Assembly: GCA_023954715.1 (NCBI GenBank)
Contig: JAGSHD010000023.1
Span: forward strand, 1 to 45,248
DNA: 45,248 bases
Reading direction: 5' to 3'
Source of the DNA: Candidatus Cloacimonadota bacterium
GTDB lineage: Bacteria > Muiribacteriota > UBA6191
In this document: positions 27,668 to 36,566 of the stretch, one piece after another
Layout: every line of letters starts with the position of its first letter
How positions within the stretch are numbered: position 1 is the stretch's first letter
Translations under genes and position numbers: made by a program
The notes under the pieces: model-generated
The model's input: only the letters and a program-made list of their open reading frames with translations
The model's database searches: none
Told to the model about the DNA's origin: nothing

Positions 27668-28666
27668 ATGAAAATAGCAGACTTTGATTTTAATACTAGG
27701 CTAGAGCCTTATTTATTGGCAGAAATTGGGTTAAACCACAATGGTAGTCTAGACCTAGCAAAAAAGATGATTGATGTAGCAAAAGATTCAGGTGCACATG
27801 GAGTAAAGTTTCAAAGTTTTAAAGCATCGGACTTGGTATTAGAGTCAGAGCCAGCATTTGAAATTTTCAATAATTTGGCTCTATCCATAGATGAGCACCA
27901 GAAACTATATGAACATTGTTTAAAACAGGATATTCATTTTTTGTCGACTCCATTTTCACTGGATTGGGTGGATGTACTAAACGAAATAGGAGTTCCAGCT
28001 TTTAAAGTGGCGTCTGGTGATATGGACTACTATGATTTGGTTGAAAAAATAACAGAAACTAAAAAGCCATTAATTGTTTCATCTGGAATGGCTACAGCTA
28101 GCGAAATTGATGATCTAATGAATCAATCTTTTTTAAAAGATTATGAATTGATCTTGTTACATTGTATTTCAAACTATCCTCCCAAATTAGAGGACTGCCA
28201 TATCCGATATATCCAAACGCTAGATAAAAAGTATAAGAGTTTAGTGGGAATTTCTGATCACTCTGAGGGTATTGCTGTTAGTTTAGGTGCAGTGGCACTA
28301 GGGGCACGATTTATTGAAAAACATTTTACCTTAGATAAAAGTATGGATGGGCCAGATCAAAGTATGTCCATGGACCCATCAGAGTTTAAGGCTCTCTCTA
28401 AGGCTAGTATTGATCTTTCTAAATCTCTTGGAAAATTCGAAAAACCGGTTATAAAAGATGAAATACAGATGCGTGAGATTGCAAGACGAGGTTTGTATAT
28501 TTCAGAAGGCATAAAGTCTGGAGATACTTTAAATCACTCTAATAGTCGATTTGTTAGGCCTTTTAATGGATTGAGTTCTGCAAAAGTTCGTTTAAGTCAC
28601 GATTCACATAAATGGGTGGGGTCTGATAAAAATCAACTCAATCCAAAAGATGTAGTAAAGTCGTAA
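27668..28666 (+). CDS. neuB: NeuB-family nonulosonic (sialic-type) acid synthase
   Basis: 332 aa, the usual length. The TIM-barrel catalytic domain (about 1-265) shows LAEIGLNHNGSLDLAKKMID, GVKFQSFKASDL, FLSTPFS and GISDHSEGIAVSLGAVALGARFIEKHFTLD, all diagnostic for NeuB/PseI/LegI. A C-terminal SAF (antifreeze-like) domain follows (RRGLYISEGIKSGD). These enzymes condense phosphoenolpyruvate with an N-acylated mannosamine-type sugar; whether the product is neuraminic, pseudaminic or legionaminic acid cannot be told here. No partner genes (epimerase, CMP-transferase) are present in the window. The lipopolysaccharide permease gene follows after 1 bp. Confidence 0.92.
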   Translation: MKIADFDFNTRLEPYLLAEIGLNHNGSLDLAKKMIDVAKDSGAHGVKFQSFKASDLVLESEPAFEIFNNLALSIDEHQKLYEHCLKQDIHFLSTPFSLDWVDVLNEIGVPAFKVASGDMDYYDLVEKITETKKPLIVSSGMATASEIDDLMNQSFLKDYELILLHCISNYPPKLEDCHIRYIQTLDKKYKSLVGISDHSEGIAVSLGAVALGARFIEKHFTLDKSMDGPDQSMSMDPSEFKALSKASIDLSKSLGKFEKPVIKDEIQMREIARRGLYISEGIKSGDTLNHSNSRFVRPFNGLSSAKVRLSHDSHKWVGSDKNQLNPKDVVKS

Positions 28667-28667
28667 A

Positions 28668-29750
28668 TTGAAATTAGTTCATCGTTACATATTTAAAAAG
28701 CTTTGGAGTCCATTTTTGTTTGGACTATTGGGAACTACTCTAATTATTTCATTAGACCCAATGCAAAAAGCAATTGACTACTCTGTAAAAAACAAGGTGA
28801 GTTTTGAAGTAGCGTTAGAGTGGTTTTTATGCTCTGTACCTAAAGATATGTTATTCATATTCCCTACTTCATGTTTACTAGCGGGATTACTGGTATTTGC
28901 CCAAATGTCCAAAGACTCGGAGTTGGTTGCCATGAAAGCGGGGACAATTAGTTTTTTATCGATGCTAAAACCTGTTTTACTATTTTCTATTATGGTTTTT
29001 ATGGGAGTATTTTATATTCAAGATCAGATAATACCTCCTGCATTGAAGCGAAGAACAGAGCTATTTAGAAAGCATATTAGGCAATTTAAGGTGCCAAAGT
29101 ATCGTAAAAATGTAGTTATGAGAATAACTAATGATCGACTTTTATGCATAGGACGAATTGATCTTAAAAACAATATTTTATTTCAGTTGGTGATTCAAGA
29201 GCCCAACGGTAGAGTAATAACCTCATCCAAGGCTACCATTAAAACTGCCGGCATCTGGAATTTGGAAAATGTCTGGAGTTCAGAGGTTTTCTTAACCGAT
29301 CTAGAGCGAGAAGGAGAGATGAACCACCATAGTAAGTTATTGGCTTATGACCTAACTCTAAATAAAGAAGATCTTCTAAAATATGAGATGAAAAAACCCC
29401 AAGAATTGAGCTATAAAGAAATCCTAGATCAAATTAAATATCATGAACAAAAAGGGGTGATTCCTACACTTCCTTTGTGGGTAGATTTTTATTCTAAAAC
29501 AGCTTTTCCTTTCGCTACTATTATATTTTGTTTTTTAGGAGCCTGTTTAGGTATTAGTTCTCATAGAGGTGGGGGGTTTTTAGGATTTGGTATCAGCTTA
29601 CTTCTATCTTTTTTATATTTTGTCATTATGGGCTTTGCTATGCCCCTTGGAAAAAGTGGAGCTTTATCCCCTTTTCTAGCAGGATGGATGCAAAATTTGA
29701 TATTTTTGTCTGTAACGATAATTATTATTTTTAAACGACAATCTAGCTAG
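28668..29750 (+). CDS. LptF/LptG family lipopolysaccharide export permease
   Basis: 360 aa starting at a TTG 1 bp after the neuB stop; there is no in-frame ATG until well inside the first membrane segment, and translation is probably coupled. The layout is that of LptF/LptG: an N-terminal YIFKKLWSPFLFGLLGTTLI helix, two more helices, a periplasmic beta-rich domain (about 135-260), and three C-terminal helices with the SKTAFPFATIIFCFLGACLGI block. It would move lipopolysaccharide from the inner membrane to the Lpt bridge together with a partner permease and LptB. Which of LptF or LptG it represents is not clear. Confidence 0.9.
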   Translation: MKLVHRYIFKKLWSPFLFGLLGTTLIISLDPMQKAIDYSVKNKVSFEVALEWFLCSVPKDMLFIFPTSCLLAGLLVFAQMSKDSELVAMKAGTISFLSMLKPVLLFSIMVFMGVFYIQDQIIPPALKRRTELFRKHIRQFKVPKYRKNVVMRITNDRLLCIGRIDLKNNILFQLVIQEPNGRVITSSKATIKTAGIWNLENVWSSEVFLTDLEREGEMNHHSKLLAYDLTLNKEDLLKYEMKKPQELSYKEILDQIKYHEQKGVIPTLPLWVDFYSKTAFPFATIIFCFLGACLGISSHRGGGFLGFGISLLLSFLYFVIMGFAMPLGKSGALSPFLAGWMQNLIFLSVTIIIIFKRQSS

Positions 29751-29790
29751 TATTTTTGGTCGAATCAAGCATTGTTTAATACCAAGAAAA

Positions 29791-29818
29791 TTGTTATACT
29801 TTTGGGTAATTATATAAT
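29791..29818 (+). promoter_or_regulatory. Promoter of the diguanylate cyclase gene
   Basis: TTGTTA (29791-29796), 16-bp spacer, TATAAT (29813-29818). A second overlapping match, TTGTTT (29772-29777), 17 bp, TATACT (29795-29800), may be an alternative promoter. A GGGC/GCCC hairpin (29819-29834) lies in the leader. Confidence 0.6.
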
Positions 29819-29866
29819 GGGCTATTTACTGCCCCAAGTTACTTGCTAAAAGGTTAGTGGAGATAG

Positions 29867-31756
29867 ATGTCAAATCAGCAGAAATTAATTCTTAAAAATC
29901 TACTTGTGTTTGGAGTTTCGACTGCATTTTGTTTTGTAGTTGGTTTTTTATACAACTCAGAAATGTCAGAAGAGCCCTTCGAAGAAGCAACCACATTGTT
30001 TTTCATTATGGCCTTTGCAGGCGGGATAACTGCAGCTTTGGTTTCATCCATTGCAGATATTGTTCTAAATAAAAAAGAAGAACCCAAAGCAGGCGAAAGA
30101 ACAATCGAACAAATCAAAGAAGATTTAGGTCGTCGAACCAAAGAATGCTCAAAGCTACAGGGACAGGTTGACGAGAGTAAAAATAGAGTGTTAGCTCTAT
30201 CGTCGTTAATGGTATCTCTGTCTAATATGGCTAAGGTTGTGGGTTCAACATTAGATCCAAGAAAAGTTATTGATATCACCATGGAAAACGTGATTCGTAA
30301 CCTAAAAGCGACTAAAGCAGCGATTATCTTAGTTGATCCAGATACCAAAGTAATGACTCTAAGTAAAAATGTAGGTTGGGATGCAGCTGAAATTCAAGCT
30401 TTTTCAGAAGTTGTTGGGGAGGGTATAGTTGGCTATGTTGTTGAGCGTAACGAAGTAGTAGATGCGGATGCTTTAAAAAGTGATCCCGGATTAGCTCAAA
30501 TGACAAAGTTTTCTGGCAAAAAAACATATATTTGTGCGCCATTAAGTACATCTGACTCAGTTGTTGGAGTTTTAAATATTGAATCAGTTGAAAAGAAAGA
30601 AGGTAAGCCTTCTGCATCATCAGAAGAGATGAGACTTGTTACCATTTTGGTATCTCTAGCAGCAATGGCGATCTCTAATGCTCGTATGTTCAAGAAAACC
30701 CAAGAGTGGGCAACTATTGATGCCTTAACTGGTCTAAACAACCGTCGATCAATTTTGGATTTCTTTGAAAAAGAGATGGGAAGAGCAGAAAAAGAAGGTC
30801 ATGATGTAGCCTTTTTTATGAGTGATATTGATCATTTTAAGACTTTTAATGATACTTATGGGCATGCTATTGGGGATTTAGTTTTAGCTGAAGTTGCTGG
30901 TGAATACTCTAAAGTAAGTCGGGAAGGCGATCTTGCCGGTCGATACGGAGGGGAAGAATTTGTCCAAATTTTACCTGCTACTGATAAGCCAGAAGCTAAA
31001 AAAATGGCAGAAATGCTACGTAAAAATGTTATGGCAGCTAGATATCAAACTGAAGCTGGTATTTTAAGTGTGACTTTATGTGTAGGGGTTTCTTCTTACC
31101 CAGAAGATGGTTCTAACCTAAAAGAAGTAATGGAAGCAGCTGATGATATGCTTTACGTTTGTAAAGAGTCAGGTCGTAACAAAGTTTGTGTTAGAGGTTT
31201 TGATAAGATTGATGAAGTTGTTTCGTTAAAAATTAAAACAGATCGATTGAAAAATATAGATGGTGATAAAGCAAAAGAAAGTCAAAAAGTTCTAAATGCT
31301 CTTTTGATTTCTAAGGGACGTTGGGAAGAATGTAAGCAAATCGAAGGAGAGCCTGAAGTTGACTTCAAAGCTATTCAAGATGGTGGAGGTGCAGCACCTG
31401 CGCAAGTGCAAGCGGCTGCGCCACAACAAGCTCCACCTCAACAGCAACCACCCCAGCAAAGGCCACCTCAACAGCGGCCGCCACAGCAAAGACCACCAGG
31501 AGCGAGACCACCAGGAGCAAGACCTCCAGGAGCAAGACCACCAGGAGCAAGACCACCGGGAGCAAGACCTCCGGGAGCAAGACCTCCGGGAGCAAGACCT
31601 CCAGGAGCAAGACCTCCGGGAGCAAGACCTCCAGGCGCAAGACCTCCAGGTGCGAGACCTCCGGGTGCAAGACCTCCAGGTGCGAGACCTCCGGGAGCGA
31701 GACCTCCGGGAGCGAGACCTCCGGGAGCGAGACCTCCGGGAGCTAAACCGAAATAA
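29867..31756 (+). CDS. Membrane GAF-GGDEF diguanylate cyclase with PPGAR-repeat tail
   Basis: 629 aa. Two membrane helices (about 7-27 and 40-65) and a short coiled coil precede a GAF domain (about 125-275) and a GGDEF domain (about 280-445). The active-site motif is GGEEF (361-365), a form that is normally active, and the feedback-inhibition I-site RxxD is intact (Arg352-Asp355). It should make cyclic di-GMP at the membrane. After an A/Q-rich linker come PPQQR repeats and then 17 consecutive PPGAR units (543-627, the last PPGAK), giving a long, rigid, basic tail. Such a tail could bind nucleic acid or acidic polymers, or limit translation at its many PPG motifs. A strong terminator follows. 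Cyclic di-GMP often controls giant adhesins, so a link to the upstream adhesin locus is possible but unproven. Confidence 0.92.
   Translation: MSNQQKLILKNLLVFGVSTAFCFVVGFLYNSEMSEEPFEEATTLFFIMAFAGGITAALVSSIADIVLNKKEEPKAGERTIEQIKEDLGRRTKECSKLQGQVDESKNRVLALSSLMVSLSNMAKVVGSTLDPRKVIDITMENVIRNLKATKAAIILVDPDTKVMTLSKNVGWDAAEIQAFSEVVGEGIVGYVVERNEVVDADALKSDPGLAQMTKFSGKKTYICAPLSTSDSVVGVLNIESVEKKEGKPSASSEEMRLVTILVSLAAMAISNARMFKKTQEWATIDALTGLNNRRSILDFFEKEMGRAEKEGHDVAFFMSDIDHFKTFNDTYGHAIGDLVLAEVAGEYSKVSREGDLAGRYGGEEFVQILPATDKPEAKKMAEMLRKNVMAARYQTEAGILSVTLCVGVSSYPEDGSNLKEVMEAADDMLYVCKESGRNKVCVRGFDKIDEVVSLKIKTDRLKNIDGDKAKESQKVLNALLISKGRWEECKQIEGEPEVDFKAIQDGGGAAPAQVQAAAPQQAPPQQQPPQQRPPQQRPPQQRPPGARPPGARPPGARPPGARPPGARPPGARPPGARPPGARPPGARPPGARPPGARPPGARPPGARPPGARPPGARPPGARPPGAKPK
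31493..31747 (+). repeat. 15-bp minisatellite encoding PPGAR x17
   Basis: Seventeen consecutive 15-bp units of the form CCN-CCN-GGN-GCN-AGA, the last ending AAA. Most differences are silent third positions; units 14-16 are identical, suggesting recent slippage. Three PPQQR-type 15-bp units precede the array. The tract is much richer in G+C than its surroundings. Confidence 0.95.
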
Positions 31757-31760
31757 GATG

Positions 31761-31790
31761 AAAAACATGCCTTAGGGCATGTTTTTTTTT
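31761..31790 (+). terminator. Intrinsic terminator after the diguanylate cyclase gene
   Basis: ACATGCC (31765-31771), loop TTAG, GGCATGT (31776-31782), flanked by an A-run before and a run of nine T after. Textbook Rho-independent terminator, 9 nt after the stop. Confidence 0.92.
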
Positions 31791-31942
31791 GTACGATTGT
31801 AAAATGAATACAAATAAAAATAGTAATTTCGTCGATGCTTAATGGATAAAATTAGTTTAATGAGATGATTTATAGAAGCTTGTTGACTATATGAATTTAA
31901 TGTATGCGTAGATTATGAACCATTACTGATAAGTAGGGTTTA

Positions 31943-31948
31943 TATAAT
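31943..31948 (+). promoter_or_regulatory. Possible -10 element of the pyruvyltransferase gene
   Basis: TATAAT (31943-31948) 25 bp before the ATG at 31974; no good -35 at the right distance, although TTGACT occurs further up (31883-31888). Weak. Confidence 0.3.
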
Positions 31949-31973
31949 TTTTTATTGTTTGGATATGTAGCTT

Positions 31974-34334
31974 ATGAAAAAGCGAATCTTACTATCTTGT
32001 TTATTTATAATGGTTGTTTTTTATGCCATTTTAGAGTGGAAATATAGCACAAAAGAGATCAGTATACTTGTTCCCTATACAGAGTACATAAAGCTGACTC
32101 AGGAGGAACAGCAATCAATTCATTCTCAAGAAATCTATTTGGCCTATAGTGATACAAAGCAATATAACGAATTACTTAACTTGAACTTTTCCACTCGCCG
32201 ATTAATTTATTGGAAAAATTCAAGTAGCAATAATGGTATATCAAAAGACGCAGCAGGAATTTTTGTAAGTGATTATAAAGATGGCTATATTGATCTAAAC
32301 TCAAGTACTGTAGACCATTCTAGAAACTTTGATATAGCATTCTCGGCTGAAATAATGAATCATCTCCCTTTAGTTCCAACAGAAGCCTATGGTATTCGAT
32401 TACGATGGATTCACTATTTGAGATCAGCTGAGGTAGAAAACTTAAAGACAGATAGGATTAAACAGAGGTTAAAGCGCTCTTTGATTGAAAGAAATATCAG
32501 AGCCATATTTTATAATTTTTCAGAAAAAGTACCATGGAAAGCTTTTAGAAGTGATGTCATAAAATCCTATAATATATCTTTAGCTCCTAGACGAGTATTT
32601 TTCAATTGGGATAGAGTGAGAAATCTGTTTACTTGCCTATTTCTTTTGATTCTCGCCATAGAATGTAAATGGATACTGTTAGTTTTACTCACTTTGTTCT
32701 TAGAGTACCCCACTAATATTCAAGTTAGTGGTTTTCTATTTGTTCAAATTAGTGTTTTTCATCTCTATTATACTTATGTAAAAGGTTTACAAAATAAGAA
32801 AGAAGTCTTACTAGTTTTAAGGTTTTTCCCACTTTGGATAAAGGCAATTTTATTTGCTTTCACCTATTATTTTTTAATGGATTATCACGATTTTGATCAA
32901 AGGTTTTATTTGGCTCGTGGAGTTAAATTCTCTTTATTATTTTTACCTGCTTGTGTTTTGATTTATGAGATTGTTAAAAACTTTAAAAACTTTAAGAGCT
33001 TTTTAGAAGCAAAAAAAGCGAAGTACTTTCAAGGATTTTTTATAATAATTGTCTTAGGCTTAATCTCTTATCTTGTATTGATTCGGTCTGGCAACTCTCC
33101 TAGTCTAGAGCCAAGTCAACTTGAGTTAATGGTTCGACAAAATTTAGAGAATGTCTTCTTAGCTAGGCCTCGTTTTAAAGAGTTAATGGGATTGTTTTCA
33201 CTTGTATTATTTTATCTTGGATTAAAAAAGAACAATTACACGTTAGAGTTGTTTTCTAAACTTATGTTTTGTTTGTATTTAACTACATTTTTTAACTCGT
33301 TCTCACATTTTCATACAAGTTTTTGGTTTGTTTTTTTAAGAGAGCTTAACACGATTGTTTTAGGGCTAACTCCGTTACTTGTTTTAGCCTTTATAGACTT
33401 ACACTTTTGGAGGCAAAGAGCTTCTACCATAAATTTAGGTTATTTTGGATTCAATAACTTTGGAGATGATTTGTTAAAGCTCACATTGATGCAAGAGAGT
33501 AGGGATAGCAATGATAAATATATTGTTAAAAGCTACTCCACAAATTCACATCATAAAAAAGAAATCCTCAGAAGAGACTATGAACAAATTTTTACTTCCT
33601 TTTCAAATACAGAAATCATGTCTTTAGGTCCAGGGGGTGTGCTTCAAGATAGGACTAGTTCTTTATCTCTTTATTATTATAGCTTTTACTGTGTGACAGC
33701 AAGGTTGTTAGGGTGTAGAGTTATCTGGAACCATTTAGGCTTCTCTCCATTAAAAAAGTCCTTAAACAAATTGATTGTGTTCTTTTTGATTAAAATAGTG
33801 GATGAAATCAGTGTAAGGGATGAAGATAGTTTTGCTTATTTAGAATCTTTAGGGGTATCTACTACTAAGTTATTGCTAAAGAGTGATTTAGTATATAAAT
33901 ATAATATTTCTTCTGCGAAAATAGAAAAAGAGGATCATCTAGCGATTGTTTTGAGAGCTTGGAAAACTGCACCATTAGCGTCATGGATACAAGAGATTTC
34001 AAACACGGGGTATAGACGGGTGTACTTTATCTTTCAAAAAGATGATGCTTTAAAAAAGCTCATCGAGAATCATGATCCTAAAGCCATCATAAAAGAATAC
34101 TCTGGAGAAGCACAATCATTTTATAGGGACTTTAGTCGATTTAAAAAAGTTATATCTATGAGATTTCATGGTTTAATTTTAGCAGACATTTTTAATTCAG
34201 ATGTTTTGGCTTTAAATTATGACATGAAGTGTCAAAGTTTTTGTGAAGAGAAGGATATTCAAAGTTGTTTAAATGAAGATGAGTTTCAAAATACCCAATT
34301 ATTTTCGAAACGATTAAAGAGTTTTATTCAATAA
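31974..34334 (+). CDS. Membrane protein (DUF5693-like) fused to CsaB-type polysaccharide pyruvyltransferase
   Basis: 786 aa. An N-terminal signal anchor and an extracytoplasmic part (about 25-205) are followed by around eight to ten membrane helices (about 210-480). The ending, with a SGN segment and the block LENVFLARPRFKELMG, resembles DUF5693. From about 488 to 786 is a pyruvyltransferase domain: GYFGFNNFGDDLLKL, LGPGGVLQDRTSSLSLYYY, DEISVRDEDSFAYLESLGV and the SMRFHGLILAD motif match CsaB/WcaK. In several lineages DUF5693 and csaB are neighbouring separate genes; here they form one chain. CsaB adds ketal-pyruvate to a cell-wall polysaccharide, which anchors SLH-domain surface proteins. 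The family call for the C-terminal half is firm; the DUF5693 call is by eye. Confidence 0.82.
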   Translation: MKKRILLSCLFIMVVFYAILEWKYSTKEISILVPYTEYIKLTQEEQQSIHSQEIYLAYSDTKQYNELLNLNFSTRRLIYWKNSSSNNGISKDAAGIFVSDYKDGYIDLNSSTVDHSRNFDIAFSAEIMNHLPLVPTEAYGIRLRWIHYLRSAEVENLKTDRIKQRLKRSLIERNIRAIFYNFSEKVPWKAFRSDVIKSYNISLAPRRVFFNWDRVRNLFTCLFLLILAIECKWILLVLLTLFLEYPTNIQVSGFLFVQISVFHLYYTYVKGLQNKKEVLLVLRFFPLWIKAILFAFTYYFLMDYHDFDQRFYLARGVKFSLLFLPACVLIYEIVKNFKNFKSFLEAKKAKYFQGFFIIIVLGLISYLVLIRSGNSPSLEPSQLELMVRQNLENVFLARPRFKELMGLFSLVLFYLGLKKNNYTLELFSKLMFCLYLTTFFNSFSHFHTSFWFVFLRELNTIVLGLTPLLVLAFIDLHFWRQRASTINLGYFGFNNFGDDLLKLTLMQESRDSNDKYIVKSYSTNSHHKKEILRRDYEQIFTSFSNTEIMSLGPGGVLQDRTSSLSLYYYSFYCVTARLLGCRVIWNHLGFSPLKKSLNKLIVFFLIKIVDEISVRDEDSFAYLESLGVSTTKLLLKSDLVYKYNISSAKIEKEDHLAIVLRAWKTAPLASWIQEISNTGYRRVYFIFQKDDALKKLIENHDPKAIIKEYSGEAQSFYRDFSRFKKVISMRFHGLILADIFNSDVLALNYDMKCQSFCEEKDIQSCLNEDEFQNTQLFSKRLKSFIQ

Positions 34335-34380
34335 TGACTTAAAAAGCAGGTAATAAGAGGGTAAAGCTTGCTTTTGGAGA

Positions 34381-34408
34381 TTGACGTTTCAAGTAAACTT
34401 CTTATACT
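34381..34408 (+). promoter_or_regulatory. Strong promoter of the secreted coiled-coil gene
   Basis: TTGACG (34381-34386), 16-bp spacer, TATACT (34403-34408). It lies about 155 bp upstream of the start at 34565, leaving a long leader. Confidence 0.6.
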
Positions 34409-34552
34409 GCACTTCATTAATGGTTATATTTTTTTATTGATTTGATCGATTAAAATAAATAAAGCACATGAGAAGTGGTAAATATTCTGAGATATTGTTC
34501 AAATATCTAGTAACATTGAAACTTTTTGAGATCAGGAATCGTAGTAAGTCAT

Positions 34553-34558
34553 AAGGAG
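34553..34558 (+). promoter_or_regulatory. Ribosome-binding site fixing the start at 34565
   Basis: AAGGAG lies 6 nt before the ATG at 34565. It favours this start over the in-frame TTG at 34526 and yields a clean signal peptide. Confidence 0.8.
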
Positions 34559-34564
34559 TTACTG

Positions 34565-35650
34565 ATGAAATCTATTATATTAAGACCGTATGTATTATTG
34601 CTATTGTTTGTTTTTTCACAAACAGCACTTGTCCCAAGTAGTCATGCTGGAATGTTGGGCGATGTTTGGGGGAAGATTGTAGGTTTTTTCACTGGCAAGA
34701 AAAAGGGCTTAGCTCCTGAGCAAGAGGCTCAAGTTAAAGTGATGCTTGAAAATACTCAAAAGACACAAGATAGTGTGATCCAAGCGATTAATGATGTAGA
34801 TGCCTTACAGTCTCAAATTCAAGATTTAAAAGATCCTGAAATGAAAAAACGTGTTGATGAAAAAATGGAAGCTATAGTTAAAGCAGTAGAAGAAAACAAC
34901 AAGAGTTTTGAGGCTTTATCTCAAGTTCAGCAACAATTGCAACAAGCTGAAATGTTAGATAAGTATCAAGCGCAATTCGAACCATTTTATAAAAAACAAG
35001 ACTCTATCAGCCAAGTTTTACAAAAAGTACAAGATAAATACAATGAGTTAAGTGCTTTTACGGCAGACGCTGAAGAAGAGGAGCAAGCAAGTCAAGCTCC
35101 TGTAGATACAACTGCAGTATGGGAAAACCCAGAAGTAAGATCGTTGATTGATGAGTACTTAACAAGTCATAACTTAGATGAATGGGGTGGACCTAAAGTA
35201 GCTGGTGCAACTATTAGTAGACCAAAGTTGGCTAGGGGTATGGATCGATATCAATATCTTATGTTTGCGAGTAAAGGATTGAAAGAGTTTTTAGAAGCGA
35301 AAGGTTTTAAAGAAGGAGCAGTAGAGCAGTCGGCTCCAGCGCCCGCTCCAGTTGAAGCTCCGAAGGCTAGTACAGATGAAACTAATGTAGATCGAGTGAT
35401 TGTTGAAAATATAGATCAACCAGCAGCAGCTCCAAAAGGTCCAGCAGCAGCTACTACAAGTATATCTACTGCTAAACCTAAAGTAGGTATGGCTTTAACT
35501 AATAGATATGATAATGCTGCACTTAGAGAAGAAAAAAACAAATTGTATAGAGAAATGATGACTATGACTCAACAAGGTAAAATGGAGTCAGAAGAGTATG
35601 TTCAGTTGCTTCAGAAATACAATAAGGTTTCAGCTCAACTAAAAAAATAG
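34565..35650 (+). CDS. Secreted coiled-coil protein with 'DRY' domain
   Basis: 361 aa. A signal peptide (about 1-27, ending SSHA) precedes a short basic helix (VWGKIVGFFTGKKKG) and a long Q/E/K-rich coiled coil (about 50-165). Residues about 187-245 carry the domain shared with the 78-aa protein at 23059 (IDEYLTSHNLDEWGGPK ... DRYQYLMF). An A/P-rich flexible linker (about 255-310) and a final helix (LREEKNKLYREMMTM onwards) complete the chain. No enzyme motif is present. It is likely a periplasmic or surface structural protein. It has its own promoter and a strong terminator, so it is a monocistronic, probably well-expressed gene. I do not recognise a named family. Confidence 0.82.
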   Translation: MKSIILRPYVLLLLFVFSQTALVPSSHAGMLGDVWGKIVGFFTGKKKGLAPEQEAQVKVMLENTQKTQDSVIQAINDVDALQSQIQDLKDPEMKKRVDEKMEAIVKAVEENNKSFEALSQVQQQLQQAEMLDKYQAQFEPFYKKQDSISQVLQKVQDKYNELSAFTADAEEEEQASQAPVDTTAVWENPEVRSLIDEYLTSHNLDEWGGPKVAGATISRPKLARGMDRYQYLMFASKGLKEFLEAKGFKEGAVEQSAPAPAPVEAPKASTDETNVDRVIVENIDQPAAAPKGPAAATTSISTAKPKVGMALTNRYDNAALREEKNKLYREMMTMTQQGKMESEEYVQLLQKYNKVSAQLKK

Positions 35651-35670
35651 TCTGATAGTTTACAAAATCA

Positions 35671-35701
35671 AAAACACCTATAAATTTATAGGTGTTTTTT
35701 T
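35671..35701 (+). terminator. Intrinsic terminator after the coiled-coil gene
   Basis: A perfect palindrome: AAAACACCTATAAA (35671-35684) directly followed by TTTATAGGTGTTTT (35685-35698), then more T. The closest bases must open to form the loop. Could act in both directions. Confidence 0.9.
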
Positions 35702-35735
35702 GTACCATTTGCGTTTATAGAAGAGAGTTATTTTC

Positions 35736-35764
35736 TTGTGCATTTGTCTTTAGGTATATATACT
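35736..35764 (+). promoter_or_regulatory. Promoter of the hydrolase-helicase unit
   Basis: TTGTGC (35736-35741), 17-bp spacer, TATACT (35759-35764), about 60 bp before the start at 35826. Confidence 0.5.
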
Positions 35765-35825
35765 CTTGCCACAAGTGGATTAAATAGCTAGTAATAATAT
35801 GTTCTACAATATTGGAGAAGAGCGT

Positions 35826-36557
35826 ATGGATGCATTGCAAGATGAGTCTTTTCTTTGGTTTCCTGGTTGGGGTGGTAACGCTTATGGTTTGTTACCTATT
35901 GTTGAACAATTACCTTATGGATTACATTATTTGGTAGATCCAAAAAGTACTGATTTAGATAATTTATCTATCGAGACATGGGTTGAAGAAGTTTTTTCTA
36001 AAATACCAAATAATAAAAAATGGAATGTAATTGGTTTTTCGATGGGCGGATTACTTGCTCAAGAATTTGTAAATAAATACTCAAATCATGTTAAGAGTCT
36101 ACATCTAGTCTGTACTAATACAGGGGCAAAAGATAATCCAGGGGCCATTAATTCAGAAACACTGAAAAGGTGGTTTTCAAGTGCGCCAGAGTTAAGTGAT
36201 CCTCTAGAAAGAGTTTTACAACCTTGTTTTTCTCAAAAGTCCCTAGATGATGGTACCTACTTAAATTATCTACAATATTTAAAAGCAGATCACAACCCAG
36301 TTTCACCAAAAATCCCTAGAGCTCAACATACAGTGGTATTGCAATACAATACACGTCACTTTGTTTCATCTATTCAAACTCCCACATTTATATATGTTGG
36401 TCAAGAAGACCAAGTTGTACCTAGAGCAGCTAGTTTAGAGTTGCTGAACTCGATCCATGGTTCGGTCTTGCATGAAATAGAAGGGGGACATTTTTGTATG
36501 CTGGAATCCTTTGAGCAGTTTGAAGGATTGTTGACCAAGTCTTTATTAAGTCTATAG
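35826..36557 (+). CDS. Alpha/beta hydrolase, BioH-like
   Basis: 243 aa from the ATG at 35826, which has GGAGAAG (35814-35820) at a good distance; an in-frame ATG at 35799 would add nine residues and lacks such a site. The catalytic triad is Ser72 in GFSMGG, Asp195 in GQEDQVV and His222 in EGGHFCM. The early FWFPGWGG-like segment forms the oxyanion loop and resembles BioH (pimeloyl-ACP methyl ester esterase), as does the length. No other biotin gene is in the window, so the substrate is uncertain; AccAD elsewhere in the window belong to a biotin-dependent enzyme. The helicase gene starts 9 bp downstream. Confidence 0.85.
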   Translation: MDALQDESFLWFPGWGGNAYGLLPIVEQLPYGLHYLVDPKSTDLDNLSIETWVEEVFSKIPNNKKWNVIGFSMGGLLAQEFVNKYSNHVKSLHLVCTNTGAKDNPGAINSETLKRWFSSAPELSDPLERVLQPCFSQKSLDDGTYLNYLQYLKADHNPVSPKIPRAQHTVVLQYNTRHFVSSIQTPTFIYVGQEDQVVPRAASLELLNSIHGSVLHEIEGGHFCMLESFEQFEGLLTKSLLSL

Positions 36558-36566
36558 GTTTGTACA

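Noticed and set aside
31493..31747. CRISPR-like array
   Set aside because: Units are 15 bp and contiguous, with no spacers, and they encode in-frame pentapeptides.
31292..31775. Long open frames in other phases across the PPGAR repeat, including a plus-strand frame of 138 codons
   Set aside because: A 15-bp repeat without stop codons stays open in several frames. The products are low-complexity R/E/D/Q or S/W/R strings, while the GGDEF frame is continuous with real domains.
34526..34564. TTG start for the coiled-coil protein
   Set aside because: The ATG at 34565 has a perfect AAGGAG at 6 nt and begins a clean signal peptide.
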